From contig NC_136015.1 of NCBI RefSeq assembly GCF_048128805.1, forward strand, positions 25,691,903 to 25,755,902: DNA of 64,000 nucleotides, read 5' to 3'. Below, one piece after another: positions 21,901 through 33,747 of this stretch. Source of the DNA: Centroberyx gerrardi. Taxonomy: Eukaryota > Chordata > Actinopteri > Beryciformes > Berycidae. The position numbers and the translations under genes were made by a program. Each line of letters opens with the position of its first letter. Within the stretch, counting starts at the first letter, position 1. A model generated the notes under the pieces. It was given only the letters and a program-made list of their open reading frames with translations, did no database searches and had not been told where the DNA came from.

Positions 21901-24900
21901 TCATTTCGGTGGCGATTGTTTTGGCTTTCAGTCGGATCTGCACGGTGGAAACACCTCGGCCGTCTGCTCTCTGTGTGTTCACCCAGTCTTCAAGAACGTT
22001 TTCAAGTTCAGGCCATCTGCTTTTATTACCTCTGAAAGCTTTTGTCGTCTTTTTGCATTGAGTCAGTTCTTCACGCTGCCGTCTCCAACGTCTCACCATT
22101 GATTCATTGATGCTAAGCGTACGTGCAGCAGCTCTATTTCCTTCTTTGATAGCCAGATCGATTGCCTTTAACTTAAAAGCTGCATCATATGCATTTCTTC
22201 GTGTGTTTTCCATAATGAGGGTGTGTGCATGAAACGAAAAATGGCTGTTCAAAATACAATTGCTGTTCAAAATACAACTAGCGTCTTCCTTGGTGCGAAC
22301 TGTCTGTCTCGCTCTTGCGCTTCCTGCTAGAGCGCCCCTGGTGGCCGTTAGCTTGTATTGGCCGCGGGGTTCAAAGCATGTGAAAAAAGCTGCGGCTTAT
22401 AGTCCGGAAATTACGGTATGTAGAAATCTGTGTAGAACAATTAAATTAGTACCATCGGGATCAATTCTGATGTCATCCAGGGTCTTGCCCTTGAATTCTG
22501 CCATGCGTCCCTGGTCCAGAGCCATGAGAAGTTTGCTAATTTTGGCAAGTTGGAGGGTGCCCTCAGGAAGTCTGTAGAACTGCCGGTGCACTCTAATATC
22601 ATGGCCAAGAAAATCAGCTAACTGATCCAGCTCTGTATTACTGAGGTTGAGAACTTGAGACAGGGTTCCTGTTTGTTTGCGTAGTTTTGTAGAAGTGAGA
22701 CTTTCAGGAGTTTTTGCACCACAGACCTTGGCAAAGTGTCGAAGGCAATCAGACCCACGGTAGCAAGTCAAAGCGGATGGTCTTGCAAATAAGTATATGT
22801 TCTCCAGAGGAACCCCACTTTCCTGCCGTTTGCTGACGAGCAGATCCAATGTTTTCTGCATTGCTGGGGTCAAAAGCACAGGAACTTTTCTTCCCCTTTT
22901 TCCTCTTATCTCTATCCTCCTGAAATGCTGACAGAGTTTCTTCTCTAGATCTGAGAGGGCTTCATTCACATCTTCCTGTGGGTCTGATGGATTTTGAGAT
23001 AAATAAGCAGAAAGGGGAATTTTGGACACCTCCCCAGCTCTTCGTCGGTTGAACAAAATGACTTGTGTCAAAATTACCTTTGCCAGCTGTGTCCATGTCT
23101 GGGGGGATGTCTCTGTGGACAATTTACTGTGAAAATCTTGTTGTTGCACATCTAAATAGGAATGGAGAGTCTGGACATCTTTTGTGAATGGAAGCAACAG
23201 AGGAGTATTCCACTTGGACTCCTGAAGTGTTCTCAGTGATGCAGCTGATATCATTTCATTCCATCTGGTTTCATACACTCTGCGGAATGTACGAGCATCT
23301 TTTGCTGCACTGTGGTTGCTCTGTACATTTGCACGGCTTTCAGCAAGCATTGTGTCCAATTTTGAGAGCTAGACTTGGGCACCTGTATGCTTTGGTTTCA
23401 CTGTCATAGCCTGCCAGGTGTTTCACTGCTTGCACAACATGCATAAAATTGGCAGGTTTGATGTGATCTTGAATGGTCTTCAAGGGAGTGGTTTTCCTTG
23501 AGCATATCAGAAGCCTTCCCAGCTCTCTCAATTTCTGACGAATGTATTCATGTTTGCCAACATCATATCCAAGCCTGTTATACAGATGCTCACCATACTC
23601 CATGATACAGACATCAGATTTGACTAAAGAATATACTTCATCTTGAACCATGTTGTTTAGCAGCTTCCAAAATTCTACCATGACACCAGGTGGTGGAGGT
23701 ACAGCAAATGCGCAGAGGGCCTGGACACGTGTTTTGCCATGTTTTTGTGGAACACCAGGCTTGAACTTGCAGATCTTCATGTGCCTCCAAAGGACTTTCT
23801 TTGTGAAGAAGCCTTGGCAATATACACAATGCAGGAAATTCTGTGCTTGAGAATCCTGTTTTGGTTGCTTGCGAGGAACAAGATTTCCAACACCAGTATT
23901 TAATACCTCAACATTGTGTGCAAAGTTGCCCCTATTTCTCAAATGTTCCATATGCAGTCGTCTTTCTTTGGAGCCTTTTGGGAAGGACAGAGCCTGTGCA
24001 ACCTCTGGCTTATTGTGATGAGCACGCTCCAAATGCCTTGCCATTTTTACAAGTCCCAACTTGTACCAACAGTACAAACAATATTGCTTTTTGTTGTACA
24101 TTCTTGACCCATTCTTCTTTTTACAGACAGCAGGTATGGAAAGCGAACCATCAGCCACTCCATCTACTGTAAGGAGGGAAGAGGCACTGTCAGGAAGATT
24201 TTGCTCCCGATCAGGTGTTGAGTTTTCTAACAGGGCTCCAGTGTCTCCCCCTCCACACTGTTTTGTTGAATGACCACTACTTGTTCGTGTTGTAGGGCAG
24301 GATACACTGCTTAAACATCGCCTTTTACGTCTCATACCAGAGTTGTTTCCTTTTCTTGAAGGTGAGCATCCTCTGTTGCGCATTTGCTTTGAAGAGGCAT
24401 TGTTCAGTTCTGTCAGTGAGAGACATCTATCTCTGACGTCAGCCATCTTCCCTAAGTTTGGAAATCTGAGCATGCTCTCTTTCTGGTCGAATGGGTCAAT
24501 AGCTTCGCTTGTGTCTGTATCTTCAGAAGAATCCTCACTACTCTTAGGAATATATTCCTCTCCACTGTCGTCTGAGGTGAGGTCAAAAAGCTCATCTGAA
24601 TCAAAATCAATCTGTCTGTTCATCTTCAGAAAAGAAAAAGTAAATTCAATTAAAGTCAGCACACTGATTAAACATTTGCTATGCACAGTTTACTTAACAC
24701 AAGATGCAAACTATCAGTAAAGAAATGTTAAGCACATGCATTAATCTCTACATTGTGTGTGTTGCTTACCTGTATGCTTTTGGTCCTCCTCAACCTTGGA
24801 ATAGAATCTCTGTCCTGGTCGGTGAGGCTAAGTTGAGACTCAGAAGTCAGACTCCATGTCTAGAGTGTCCAAAAGATATGTAATTTGCATTTGTACCAAT

Positions 24901-27601
24901 GTACAAAAAGAACACATGTAAATGCTCAAAAAATGTATTAACATCACAATACCTGGCAGCTTGAATTAAACTGGGTAGGACTCGTGCATGGACTCTGAGA
25001 TTCGTCAGAATCGGTGTAGTCTACAAGGGAAGGCTTCATTCCAACATTGTTTGTTGGAGGAAGGGGTTCTGGTTCATCTGAGCCCTATAGAAGATCAAAG
25101 AAATAGTGAAGAAATAATATATGAATGACAACACACATACACAAATGTATACATATGTACATAAACTGGCATTTAAAAAACTTTGGAATCACCAAGACAT
25201 TTTCATATTTTTCAAAAAAAGTAATTAAATTGATTTAAATATATAGCGAAGACATTACTTTTCTTAAGAATTGCTATTAAAGCTGGAAATGACAGATTTA
25301 TAGATAATTACTCACATAAAACTGCAAAATACCATTTCAGCAAACATTACCTTAGTGTCCAGATTAGAAATTAATTTGGCTTATACTTAACTGGCAGAAC
25401 TGAATGTACCTGTGACCAACAGCTGGTATGACTGGCTCTATTTACATGTTTCATGTATCTGACTCAAAATCTAAGCAAACATTGCACATATTTGACTAAA
25501 ACTTCAACAAGTAATTAAACAGAAGAGGCTTAAAAACTAAAGTATGAACCAGTGAAAGACAGGAAAAAAAATTCAGACAAAAATTAGTACCTGCATCTTG
25601 GAGGATGAAGATCTCTCAGGAGTCTGCTCTGTTGTTCTGGAGATGTCAGCCTCGAAAGACTCAGTGGCATTCCACTGTCCTTCAACCTGAAGAATGAGTT
25701 CAACATTATTATTGAGTAGATGGTCAGCATTAAGAATAATAACCATAAGCAGTTTCAAAAAAGGTCCAAAAGAAAACTGGTGGTCTTAAGACACTTTGGG
25801 GCAAGTCTAATATACACACAAATTTATCACATGTAATACATGTATGTACTCTATGTGTGTCACGACCGTGCCTCCCTCACCTGCCCTTTTGTGTCTGCAC
25901 CCTGCCATTTTCCATCTGACCCTTCCTTGGACTGTCTTTGTTTGGACTCTCTAGTTTGGATTTTTCGTTTTTTGGACTTTCTCAGTTTGGACTTTCTCAG
26001 TTTGGACTTTCTTAGTTTGGACTTTCTTAGTTTGGATTCGCTACCATCAGTGTAAGCCTTGGTTTTGTTTTCTTTGTAAATCTGTGAACTGTTCCTGCCT
26101 GCCTGAGAGTCTGCATTTGGGTCCTTTCCCTCGTTGTCCCCAACCCTCACCTGTGATAATGTGGACATGTGTATAACACAACACCTAATGCCCAGAGCCG
26201 AAAGTTTCGACACACACCTCCACAAACAGATTCTTTTGATCTGTCTGCACTAATTCAAACCTGTTACTACATTGTTTAGACTGTATTTGGAAGCACAATC
26301 TTTGCAAAAAAATTACATTGTACAAGGCTCTATGTTTATGAAAGGCTGCAAAGTTATCCTGAACTAGGCAAATCTAGTCAGAGGCAGAAACACCAGTATT
26401 GGGTTAAATCTGAGAAAAAACAAATCTGCATCATTCTGATGTTCACATTTAAGCCAATATTCACAATCATTAATCTTTCTTTAACTGAATGACAGTTTTT
26501 CACACTGACATTTAGCAACTCATTTTTGACAAACCTGTTTCCTCCAAGGCCAATCAGTTCCACCATAGTCATACGTTATCTCTTCTCCTGCATTAATGTC
26601 CCTCAAAGCAAATAGACAGAGGTGTGGTTTGCCCTCTGTTATGACCCTCTTCATTTTGCAGTTTGGATGCTTGTGGTCATCATTAACTAGTCGTCCAAGG
26701 CTGCCATCTTCTCGAGCTGCATCAACACTTCAGAAAGGTAACAAATCACTGATTAGGCTTCATAAAATTAAATCACTGATTGTAATTTACCATCAGTCCT
26801 TAAGAAGAGAACTTCAGATACACAACACAGGCTACTTACTGATGGCTATAGTTGCTAACTAAATGACCATTTAATTATCACACATTTGTTTGAGATATGA
26901 AAAAACTCAATTGTTCAGAAATGTAAAATTCAATCTAAGCCTTACCACCATGTTTTTTCTTGCCAGTAGAAGTCAAACATGAAAACAACACATCTACTGT
27001 GATATGCCCTCCTCCTCCTTAGAGATTCTTCAGAATTTATTAATTCCCCTCTGTACTCCACCACAAAGTCTCCTTTTCTGAAATGGGCCTTGGCAAACAC
27101 CCCTCGACCTAGTGCACACACAGATACCACTACACTGTTGAAAGCTTTACAGTTATGTTATTTTTTAGTATCCCTAAAAGCTGCATATGCAGGAGCTATT
27201 TTTTTCATAAGACATCAATAACCACATGAAAGGATTAATAAAGGTTATAACTACAATAACCCCCAAAAAGTGAATAATAATTTTCTAGCTTTGGTTTGTG
27301 CATCCGCATCCAATCAGGCCACCAGACCAGAACTAATGTCATGCCCTAGTGTTGAGGATGGGAGAACAAAACGCAATGCCATTTCTATGCAACTTTCCAT
27401 TTCTTTTCTTTACTAAACCCCTGGGTACAAGTAAGAGGTAAGTTCTGCGAGAACAACAATGTATAATATAAACACACACACACACATACCTTTAAAAGAG
27501 TTAATGTATTGCACGTCCAAGTCTGCTGTCTTGTCCAGGACCTTGACAGCATGTTCTTCTGCATCCTGTAATGGTGGTTTCCTGCTTCTCCTTGCAGCCA
27601 T
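18910..27601 (-). CDS. SET-zinc finger-tyrosine recombinase-SANT fusion gene (frameshifted)
   Basis: I recognise no named gene. Coding exons from the 5' end are 27601-27490, 27108-26946, 26727-26535, 25686-25591, 25084-24953, 24859-24770, 24623-22453, 20682-20629, 19443-19294 and 19124-18910. All junctions agree in phase except inside exon 7. Exons 1-3 encode a KMT5A-like SET domain (GRGVFAKAHFRKGDFVVEY, CVDAARED, EEITYDYG). Exons 4-6 are acidic, serine-rich linkers. Exon 7 has a C2H2-like finger (YCLYCWYK..HLERAH), a C2HC-like finger (HCVYCQGF..HMKIC) and a tyrosine recombinase domain: Arg in RRRAGEVSK, KLRKQ, LGHDIRVHRQFYRL with the Tyr nucleophile. The last exon is a SANT/Myb-like tail (WEEEEILAVEKHM..KNRITALK). 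Such recombinases are the enzymes of Crypton transposons. Exon 7 is 2171 nt where phase demands 3n+1, so one base is in excess near 23345-23360. With that corrected the product would be about 1124 aa. It may be a domesticated gene, a decaying copy, or intact with a sequencing error. Confidence 0.8.
20841..22416 (-). mobile_element. pogo/Tigger-type DNA transposon
   Basis: A 1576-bp element with terminal inverted repeats beginning CCGTAATTTCCGGACTAT and ending ATAGTCCGGAAATTACGG, flanked by TA duplications (20839-20840 and 22417-22418). TA duplication and the encoded transposase place it in the pogo group of the Tc1/mariner superfamily. It lies in intron 7 of the SET-recombinase gene, only 36 bp past the exon 7 donor, in the same orientation. 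Confidence 0.88.
21039..22213 (-). pseudogene. pogo-type transposase, frameshifted
   Basis: The start MENTRRNAYDAAFKLKAIDL is a psq-type helix-turn-helix. It is followed by a CENP-B-like DNA-binding region and a DDE domain. The first aspartate is in IINMDEVPLTF and the second in LLVLDSMRAH. The third, in KNLQPLDISVN, lies in another frame, so there is a frameshift near 21310-21330. All three catalytic residues are visible, but the protein cannot be made as one chain. Frames on the opposite strand here are shadows. Confidence 0.82.
25945..26038. repeat. 15-bp tandem repeat in intron 3 of the SET gene
   Basis: About six units of TTTGGACTTTCTCAG or its TTAG variant. It reads as repeated SKLRK on the minus strand, but no splice sites support it as coding. 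Confidence 0.8.
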
Positions 27602-28047
27602 TGAAATCCTATAATTAAATACAGTGCAGTTTTAGTTATGTTAGACAACCAAATCTAGACCACTGGAGTGTTTGTCCAATGAATATGATGTAATCAGCGC
27701 GACAAAGTATTAAATGGCGGACACACGGGAGCTAACTAGCTAGTTAGCTAGCTAGCTAACTAAGCTATCCCGCTAGCTAGCTACTTCGCTAACGTTAACG
27801 TTATTTATTCTTCAGGTAGCTAACGTTATCCCTCAAGAGTAAAGAATATGCAATGCGCAAACTTTGTTGCTTTTTAACTTGTTTTAAACAGAACTACTCA
27901 TGTTATTTGTAAGAAATTATAATGTTTATTTTAATATTTTAATGTTAATTTAAGCTATCTGACTCATGTTCAGGTAAATGTGAGCTTTTACCAGGTAAAA
28001 AAAATGTTTCTTCATGATTTGACCACATGCTGCATTTCAATCATATC
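27602..28047 (-). promoter_or_regulatory. Presumed promoter region of the SET-recombinase gene
   Basis: This is the region 5' of the ATG at 27601. It holds a run of GCTAGCTA and TAACGTTAACGTTA words (about 27729-27825) that is strongly self-complementary. I see no TATA box. Assignment as promoter is by position only. Confidence 0.4.
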
Positions 28048-28787
28048 AACTGTTCAGTCTTCACAAGGAAGTGCCTATACCTCCCTATTCGGGAGTGAGG
28101 ACATTGTGCGTGTGTGTGTGTCTCATATCAGCATCACAAACACCATTTTCCAACGAAAATCTGTCATGCTTGGCAACAACTGAACCTGTTTCTGTGGAAA
28201 GAGCTCAAGTTGCTGAATGTCCCCGGTCAAACGGGAAATTATTTTCTGATATGAAATGTTATTGTCTTTTTTGTATGCAGAGGTGGAAAGTAAGTGTACT
28301 GTACTTCAGTACAGTTCTGGCACTTGAGTATTTCCATTTTGTGAGACTTTCTACTTTTTCCTCCACTACATTTATCTGACGACTGTAGTTACTAGTTATA
28401 TATAGTTATATCTATTAACTATATGTATAGATATATAGTTATAGTTATATATAGTTATATATATAACTAGTAACTATATGTATGGTTATATAGTTATAGT
28501 TATACATACTTATATAACTTTTAAACTCCTCAACAGTCCGTGGCGGCCGGCCCATTGGAGCGCAGTGGGCGGCGCACCAGTTGATTGACAGGCAGAAAAA
28601 ATATATATTTCTTTTTAAGATTTGGGGATTTTGCCTCTTAAATTGTGTTTAAAATATTAATAAAAGGTCCTAATCTTGTAAGTAAAATATTATGCTCTGA
28701 ATATGTGCTGGTACACTTTATAGACACTGACTGTCAGTTGCATTCTGAGACATGATGCTGTCGGGGCTCACTTGCTTGCATCCAAGC

Positions 28788-28959
28788 AGGCCAACGTTGA
28801 GTACACCCTAGTGGTTTAATAAAGAACAGCAGGCCAACGTTGAGTACACCCTAGTGGTTTAATAAAGAACAGCAGGCCAACGTTGAGTACACCCTAGTGG
28901 TTTAATAAAGAACAGCAGGCCAACGTTGAGTACACCCTAGTGGTTTAATAAAGAACAGC
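28788..28959. repeat. 43-bp tandem repeat, 4 copies
   Basis: Four near-identical 43-bp units start with AGGCCAACGTTGAGTACACC at 28788, 28831, 28874 and 28917. The twin block has three units. There are no spacers, so it is not a CRISPR array. Confidence 0.93.
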
Positions 28960-29869
28960 AGGCAGCGATCTATCAGCATGAGATGACAAGTGTACGGCTT
29001 TTGGGATGCAGAGATGTGCGCTCTGGCCACCCTGATGATAGAAACTTCACCAATCAAATTCACTGGAATGTTCCCGTCACCCGCAACAGAGAGGACGACC
29101 GAGTGTTTAACATCATGGCTGCTGATATTGCACCAAACAGCGTTGAATCTCTCAGAAATGTTGAATGGTGTAGTCTACAGGAAAAGCTTCATATCAAGCA
29201 GCTTGGCCCGGACAGAGCCGATCAGCATCAAACAGCGCTGTGGTGACAGAGAGAGAGCTACACCTGAGTATTCTGCAGAAGCTGCTATGAGAGCAAGCAC
29301 AGATCCTGTACAGACCCACGGCGCGCGTGTACAATTCAACTCAATTCAATTCAGTTCAATTCAGTTCAATTCAATTCAATTCAATTCAATGCATGGAAGC
29401 ACTGCAACACGCTTATCAGTTAAATAATTCCACTAACGTTACTTAAATACCACAAGGTAAAAATGTTACCTACTGTTAGAGTGGCGTTTTCCTATAATAA
29501 TGAAATCGCTAATATGGAAATATGACTTAATTTTGCTATATGAAACTAAGAGTGAATTTATAATTTAGACTAATATGTAGTAGTAGTTTGTATTATCATT
29601 TATGTTTTGTCAATCAATGAGGTGAGGTGATCTGGATCCTTGGAGTAACAGTATAAGATATTTTCGGTAAGTAATTCTAATCTATTGAACTGCATAAAAA
29701 GTAAAAACACTTTTATTTAAATTAATTAGAGAAGATAAATTTTGAGCATACAATGCAAATATGCCAAAATGAATGAAAATACACAAATATTAATCATGGA
29801 GCACACCTCATCAAGAATATACACAACACCATTAAATTCAAAACAAACATGTCTTTTTCTCTCTCTCAG

Positions 29870-29871
<2 letters not shown>

Positions 29872-29924
<53 letters not shown>
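29872..29924. repeat. CA microsatellite
   Basis: A pure CA run. Homologous runs of other lengths occur at 33694-33744, 36304-36350, 45101-45126 and 48583-48602, at the same place in related blocks. Confidence 0.95.
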
Positions 29925-29927
<3 letters not shown>

Positions 29928-30237
29928 AACAGTCAAACAACTCCTCCAAGTAGAAGTTATGGACCCTGAAACATCTGATGATGAACATCTGACTGTGTAT
30001 GAAAGAAACTTTGTACAAAATGGTCAAATCAAATGTATTTATAGAGCACATTTCTAATGGTGCAACCCAACATGATTTAAAGCTGCAATAAGTGACATTT
30101 TCTGACCACTAGAGGGCGACAAGAACAGCAACACATTTGTAAATAAACTCTCAGCAAAGCCACGTCTCCCTCCCTCCACTGCACTAGAGGCAAGACAATT
30201 ATTATAATAAAGCACAAGAAAGGCAATATAAAATTAA

Positions 30238-30857
30238 AGCTGCAAGCAGCGATGATCGGGCCCTCGCACTTTGCGCACGTCGGGGTGTGCTGTGTTCCTG
30301 TTTCGTGGCGAAACATGGAAATTCGACGCCTCACCACGCCCACGCCGTTGGACGAAAACTCAAGCTTATACTAACTTTTAATCGTCAAGGTCTGTTATAT
30401 ACGCTGACCAAGTTTGAGGTGGATCCGATTAACCTCCTAGGAGGAGTTCGTTAAAATATGACCCCTGTAAATGGCCAAAAATGCACAAAAATGCCACAAT
30501 AAATTCAAAATGGCTGACTTCCTGTTGGGTTTAGGTCATGGCACCTGTTGACGTTTTTTAAAGTCTGGACATGATACATGTGCCTACAAGATTTCGTACA
30601 TGTAGGTGAAACGTAGAGCGATGAGTATTTTTTTGAATTTTGTAGGGGGCGCTGTTGAGCCATTTTGCCACACTCATGCGCAAGAGCCATAAAATATCTA
30701 ATTTCCACCACTTCTGAGGCGTGTGCAAAGTTTCGCAACTATCCGAGCACCTTTAGCCCCTTAAAAATGCGATTCATTCGGCCCAAGAAGAAGAAAAATA
30801 ATAATAATTCCTTGCATTACAATAGGGCTTCGCATCGGTCGGTCCTCGGGCCCTAAA
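30238..30857. repeat. Dispersed repeat ending duplication copy A
   Basis: It starts AGCTGCAAGCAGCGATGA and ends TCGGTCGGTCCTCGGGCCCT, with an AAT-rich piece inside. It interrupts the block at the point where copy B continues with TGCAACAAATACATTTG. I know this type as a widespread teleost repeat of uncertain class. Confidence 0.55.
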
Positions 30858-31913
30858 TATTGGGCTCTCTGCACATCCCTAGTATGTATACACACATACT
30901 GTATATGTATGTTTTTACCATAATTCCGCAAAAACAAAACTCAGTGTTGATTTTCTGCAGGGAATTCCTTGACACGGAGTCGCATCTGCTCACCAAGTTG
31001 CAAGTTCATAGCTCTTGTGTAACACGAATAAGGGTCCGTGCTACAACCGTACTGCTGCTACAATCTCCCTACCTCTTCCATCACTGCTATTATGTTATTA
31101 TATCATTATATTGTTATCTATGAGGCTACACCACATGACTATTGTGGATTGATTAGGTGCATTAGATTTGTCTGCTATTAATTTGAGCACTTTACTGATG
31201 ACATCCTTATGCCAATATTCACACACTGTGAGGAACACAATGAAAAGCATCATAACCAAAATACTCCAAAACATAGTAACAAAAGTAATAGTGAAGTAGT
31301 TTCACGAAGGAATACCTGATGTATGTTACACAATGTGAGGTGATCTGGATCCTTGGAGTAACAGTATAAGATATTTTCGGTAAGTAATTCAAATCTATTG
31401 AACTGCATAAAAAGTAAAAACACTTTTATTTAAATTAATTAGAGAAGATGACATTTGAGCATACAATGCAAGTATGCAAAAATGAATGAAAATACACAAA
31501 TATTAATAATGGAGGTGGGGGTAGAGAATAAGGACTAGGTGGAAAATAACTAGAGTTATCGCTTTCGGTTTGGGAACATTATGTTGGGGCGGAACACAAG
31601 AACAGAAATGTTAAATATCAGTTCTGCTCAGAAAGAACAGATTGCAAAAATAAATCTGTTTCTTTTTTTAATGACGTGTAACTGCAGTGTGAGTGTTATT
31701 GTGTTGAAAGAACGTTTTAGTCACTTTTATGGTTCAACTGCAGTGGAGATTGCATTGGGTGTTTGTTGGACTGTGAACTAGAGGTGCCTAAGTGAAGTCA
31801 GTAACAAAATTTCAAACAATTAATCGTCATAATGGCAAAGTCTAGGAAAATAAGGTCTAGGTGGAAAATAACCAGATCTCTTATCTCTTTCTCTCACACA
31901 CCCATACACTTGG
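30858..31913. other. Spacer between duplication copies
   Basis: No gene is recognised. Positions 31333-31510 are a third, partial copy of the duplicated block, around the TGGATCCTTGGAGTAACAG motif. Confidence 0.6.
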
Positions 31914-33693
31914 ACTGTTCAGTCTTCACAAGGAAGTGCCTATACCTCCCTATTCGGGAGTGAGGACATTGTGCGTGTGTGTGTGTCTCATATCAGCATC
32001 ACAAACACCATTTTCCAACGAAAATCTGTCATGCTTGGCAACAACTGAACCTGTTTCTGTGGAAAGAGCTCAAGTTGCCGAATGTCCCCGGTCAAACGGG
32101 AAATTATTTTCTGATATGAAATGTTATTGTCTTTTGTTTATGCAGAGGTGGAAAGTAAGTGTACTGTACTTCAGTACAGTTCTGGCACTTTACTTGAGTA
32201 TTTCCATTTTGTGAGACTTTCTACTTTTTCCTCCACTACATTTATCTGACGACTGTAGTTACTAGTTATATATAGTTATATCTATTAACTATATGTATAG
32301 ATATATAGTTATAGTTATATATAGTTATATATATAACTAATAACTATATGTATGGTTATATAGTTATAGTTATACATACTTATATAACTTTTAAACTCCT
32401 CAACAGTCCGTGGCGGCCGGCCCATTGGAGCGCAGTGGGCGGCGCACCAGTTGATTGACAGGCAGAAAAAATATATATTTCTTTTTAAGATTTGGGGATT
32501 TTGCCTCTTAAATTGTGTTTAAAATATTAATAAAAGGTCCTAATCTTGTAAGTAAAATATTATGCTCTGAATATGTGCTAGTACACTTTATAGACACTGA
32601 CTGTCAGTTGCATTCTGAGACATGTGATCTGCTGTCGGGGCTCACTTGCTTGCATCCAAGCAGGCCAACGTTGAGTACACCCTAGTGGTTTAATAAAGAA
32701 CAGCAGGCCAACGTTGAGTACACCCTAGTGGTTTAATAAAGAACAGCAGGCCAACGTTGAGTACACCCTAGTGGTTTAATAAAGAACAGCAGGCAGCGAT
32801 CTATCAGCATGAGATGACAAGTGTACGGCTTTTGGGATGCAGAGATGTGCGCTCTGGCCACCCTGATGATAGAAACTTCACCAATCAAATTCACTGGAAT
32901 GTTCCCGTCACCCGCAACAGAGAGGACGACCGAGTGTTTAACATCATGGCTGCTGATATTGCACCAAACAGCGTTGAATCTCTCAGAAATGTTGAATGGT
33001 GTAGTCTACAGGAAAAGCTTCATATCAAGCAGCTTGGCCCGGACAGAGCCGATCAGCATCAAACAGCGCTGTGGTGACAGAGAGAGAGCTACACCTGAGT
33101 ATTCTGCAGAAGCTGCTATGAGAGCAAGCACAGATCCTGTACAGACCCACGGCGCGCGTGTACAATTCAACTCAATTCAATTCAGTTCAATTCAGTTCAA
33201 TTCAATTCAATTCAATGCTTGGAAGCACTGCAACACGCTTATCAGTTAAATAATTCCACTAACGTTACTTAAATACCACAGGGTAAAAATGTTACCTACT
33301 GTTAGAGTGGCGTTTTCCTATAATAATGAAATCGCTAATATGGAAATATGACTTAATTTTGCTATATGAAACTAAGAGTGAATTTATAATTTAGACTAAT
33401 ATGTAGTAGTAGTTTGTATTATCATTTATGTTTTGTCAATCAATGAGGTGAGGTGATCTGGATCCTTGGAGTAACAGTATAAGATATTTTCGGTAAGTAA
33501 TTCAAATCTATTGAACTGCATAAAAAGTAAAAACACTTTTATTTAAATTAATTAGAGAAGATACATTTTGAGCATACAATGCAAATGCAAATATGAATGA
33601 AAATACACAAATATTAATCATGGAGCACACCTCATCAAGAATATACACAACACCATTAAATTCAAAACAAACATGTCTTTTTCTCTCTCTCAG

Positions 33694-33747
<54 letters not shown>

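Larger units (their letters stand above)
28048..30237. repeat. Segmental duplication, copy A
   Basis: About 2.19 kb nearly identical to 31914-34057. It contains a 43-bp tandem repeat, an AATTC pentamer run (29333-29390), a CA run (29872-29924) and AT-rich TATAGTTA DNA. Parts also match the 3' flanks of V2, V4 and V5. Two overlapping frames at 28983-29427 are repeated in copy B, but match nothing I know. Confidence 0.9.

Noticed and set aside
21489-22102. Plus-strand frames over the pogo element and the recombinase exon (also 23843-24720)
   Set aside because: They are antisense shadows of recognised minus-strand coding sequence.
25840-26225. Frames with repeated LDFLS or SKLRK units
   Set aside because: They arise from a 15-bp tandem repeat within an intron, and no splice sites or family match support coding.
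28788-28959. CRISPR-like array of 43-bp repeats
   Set aside because: The units are directly adjacent with no spacers, and the DNA is vertebrate. It is a minisatellite.
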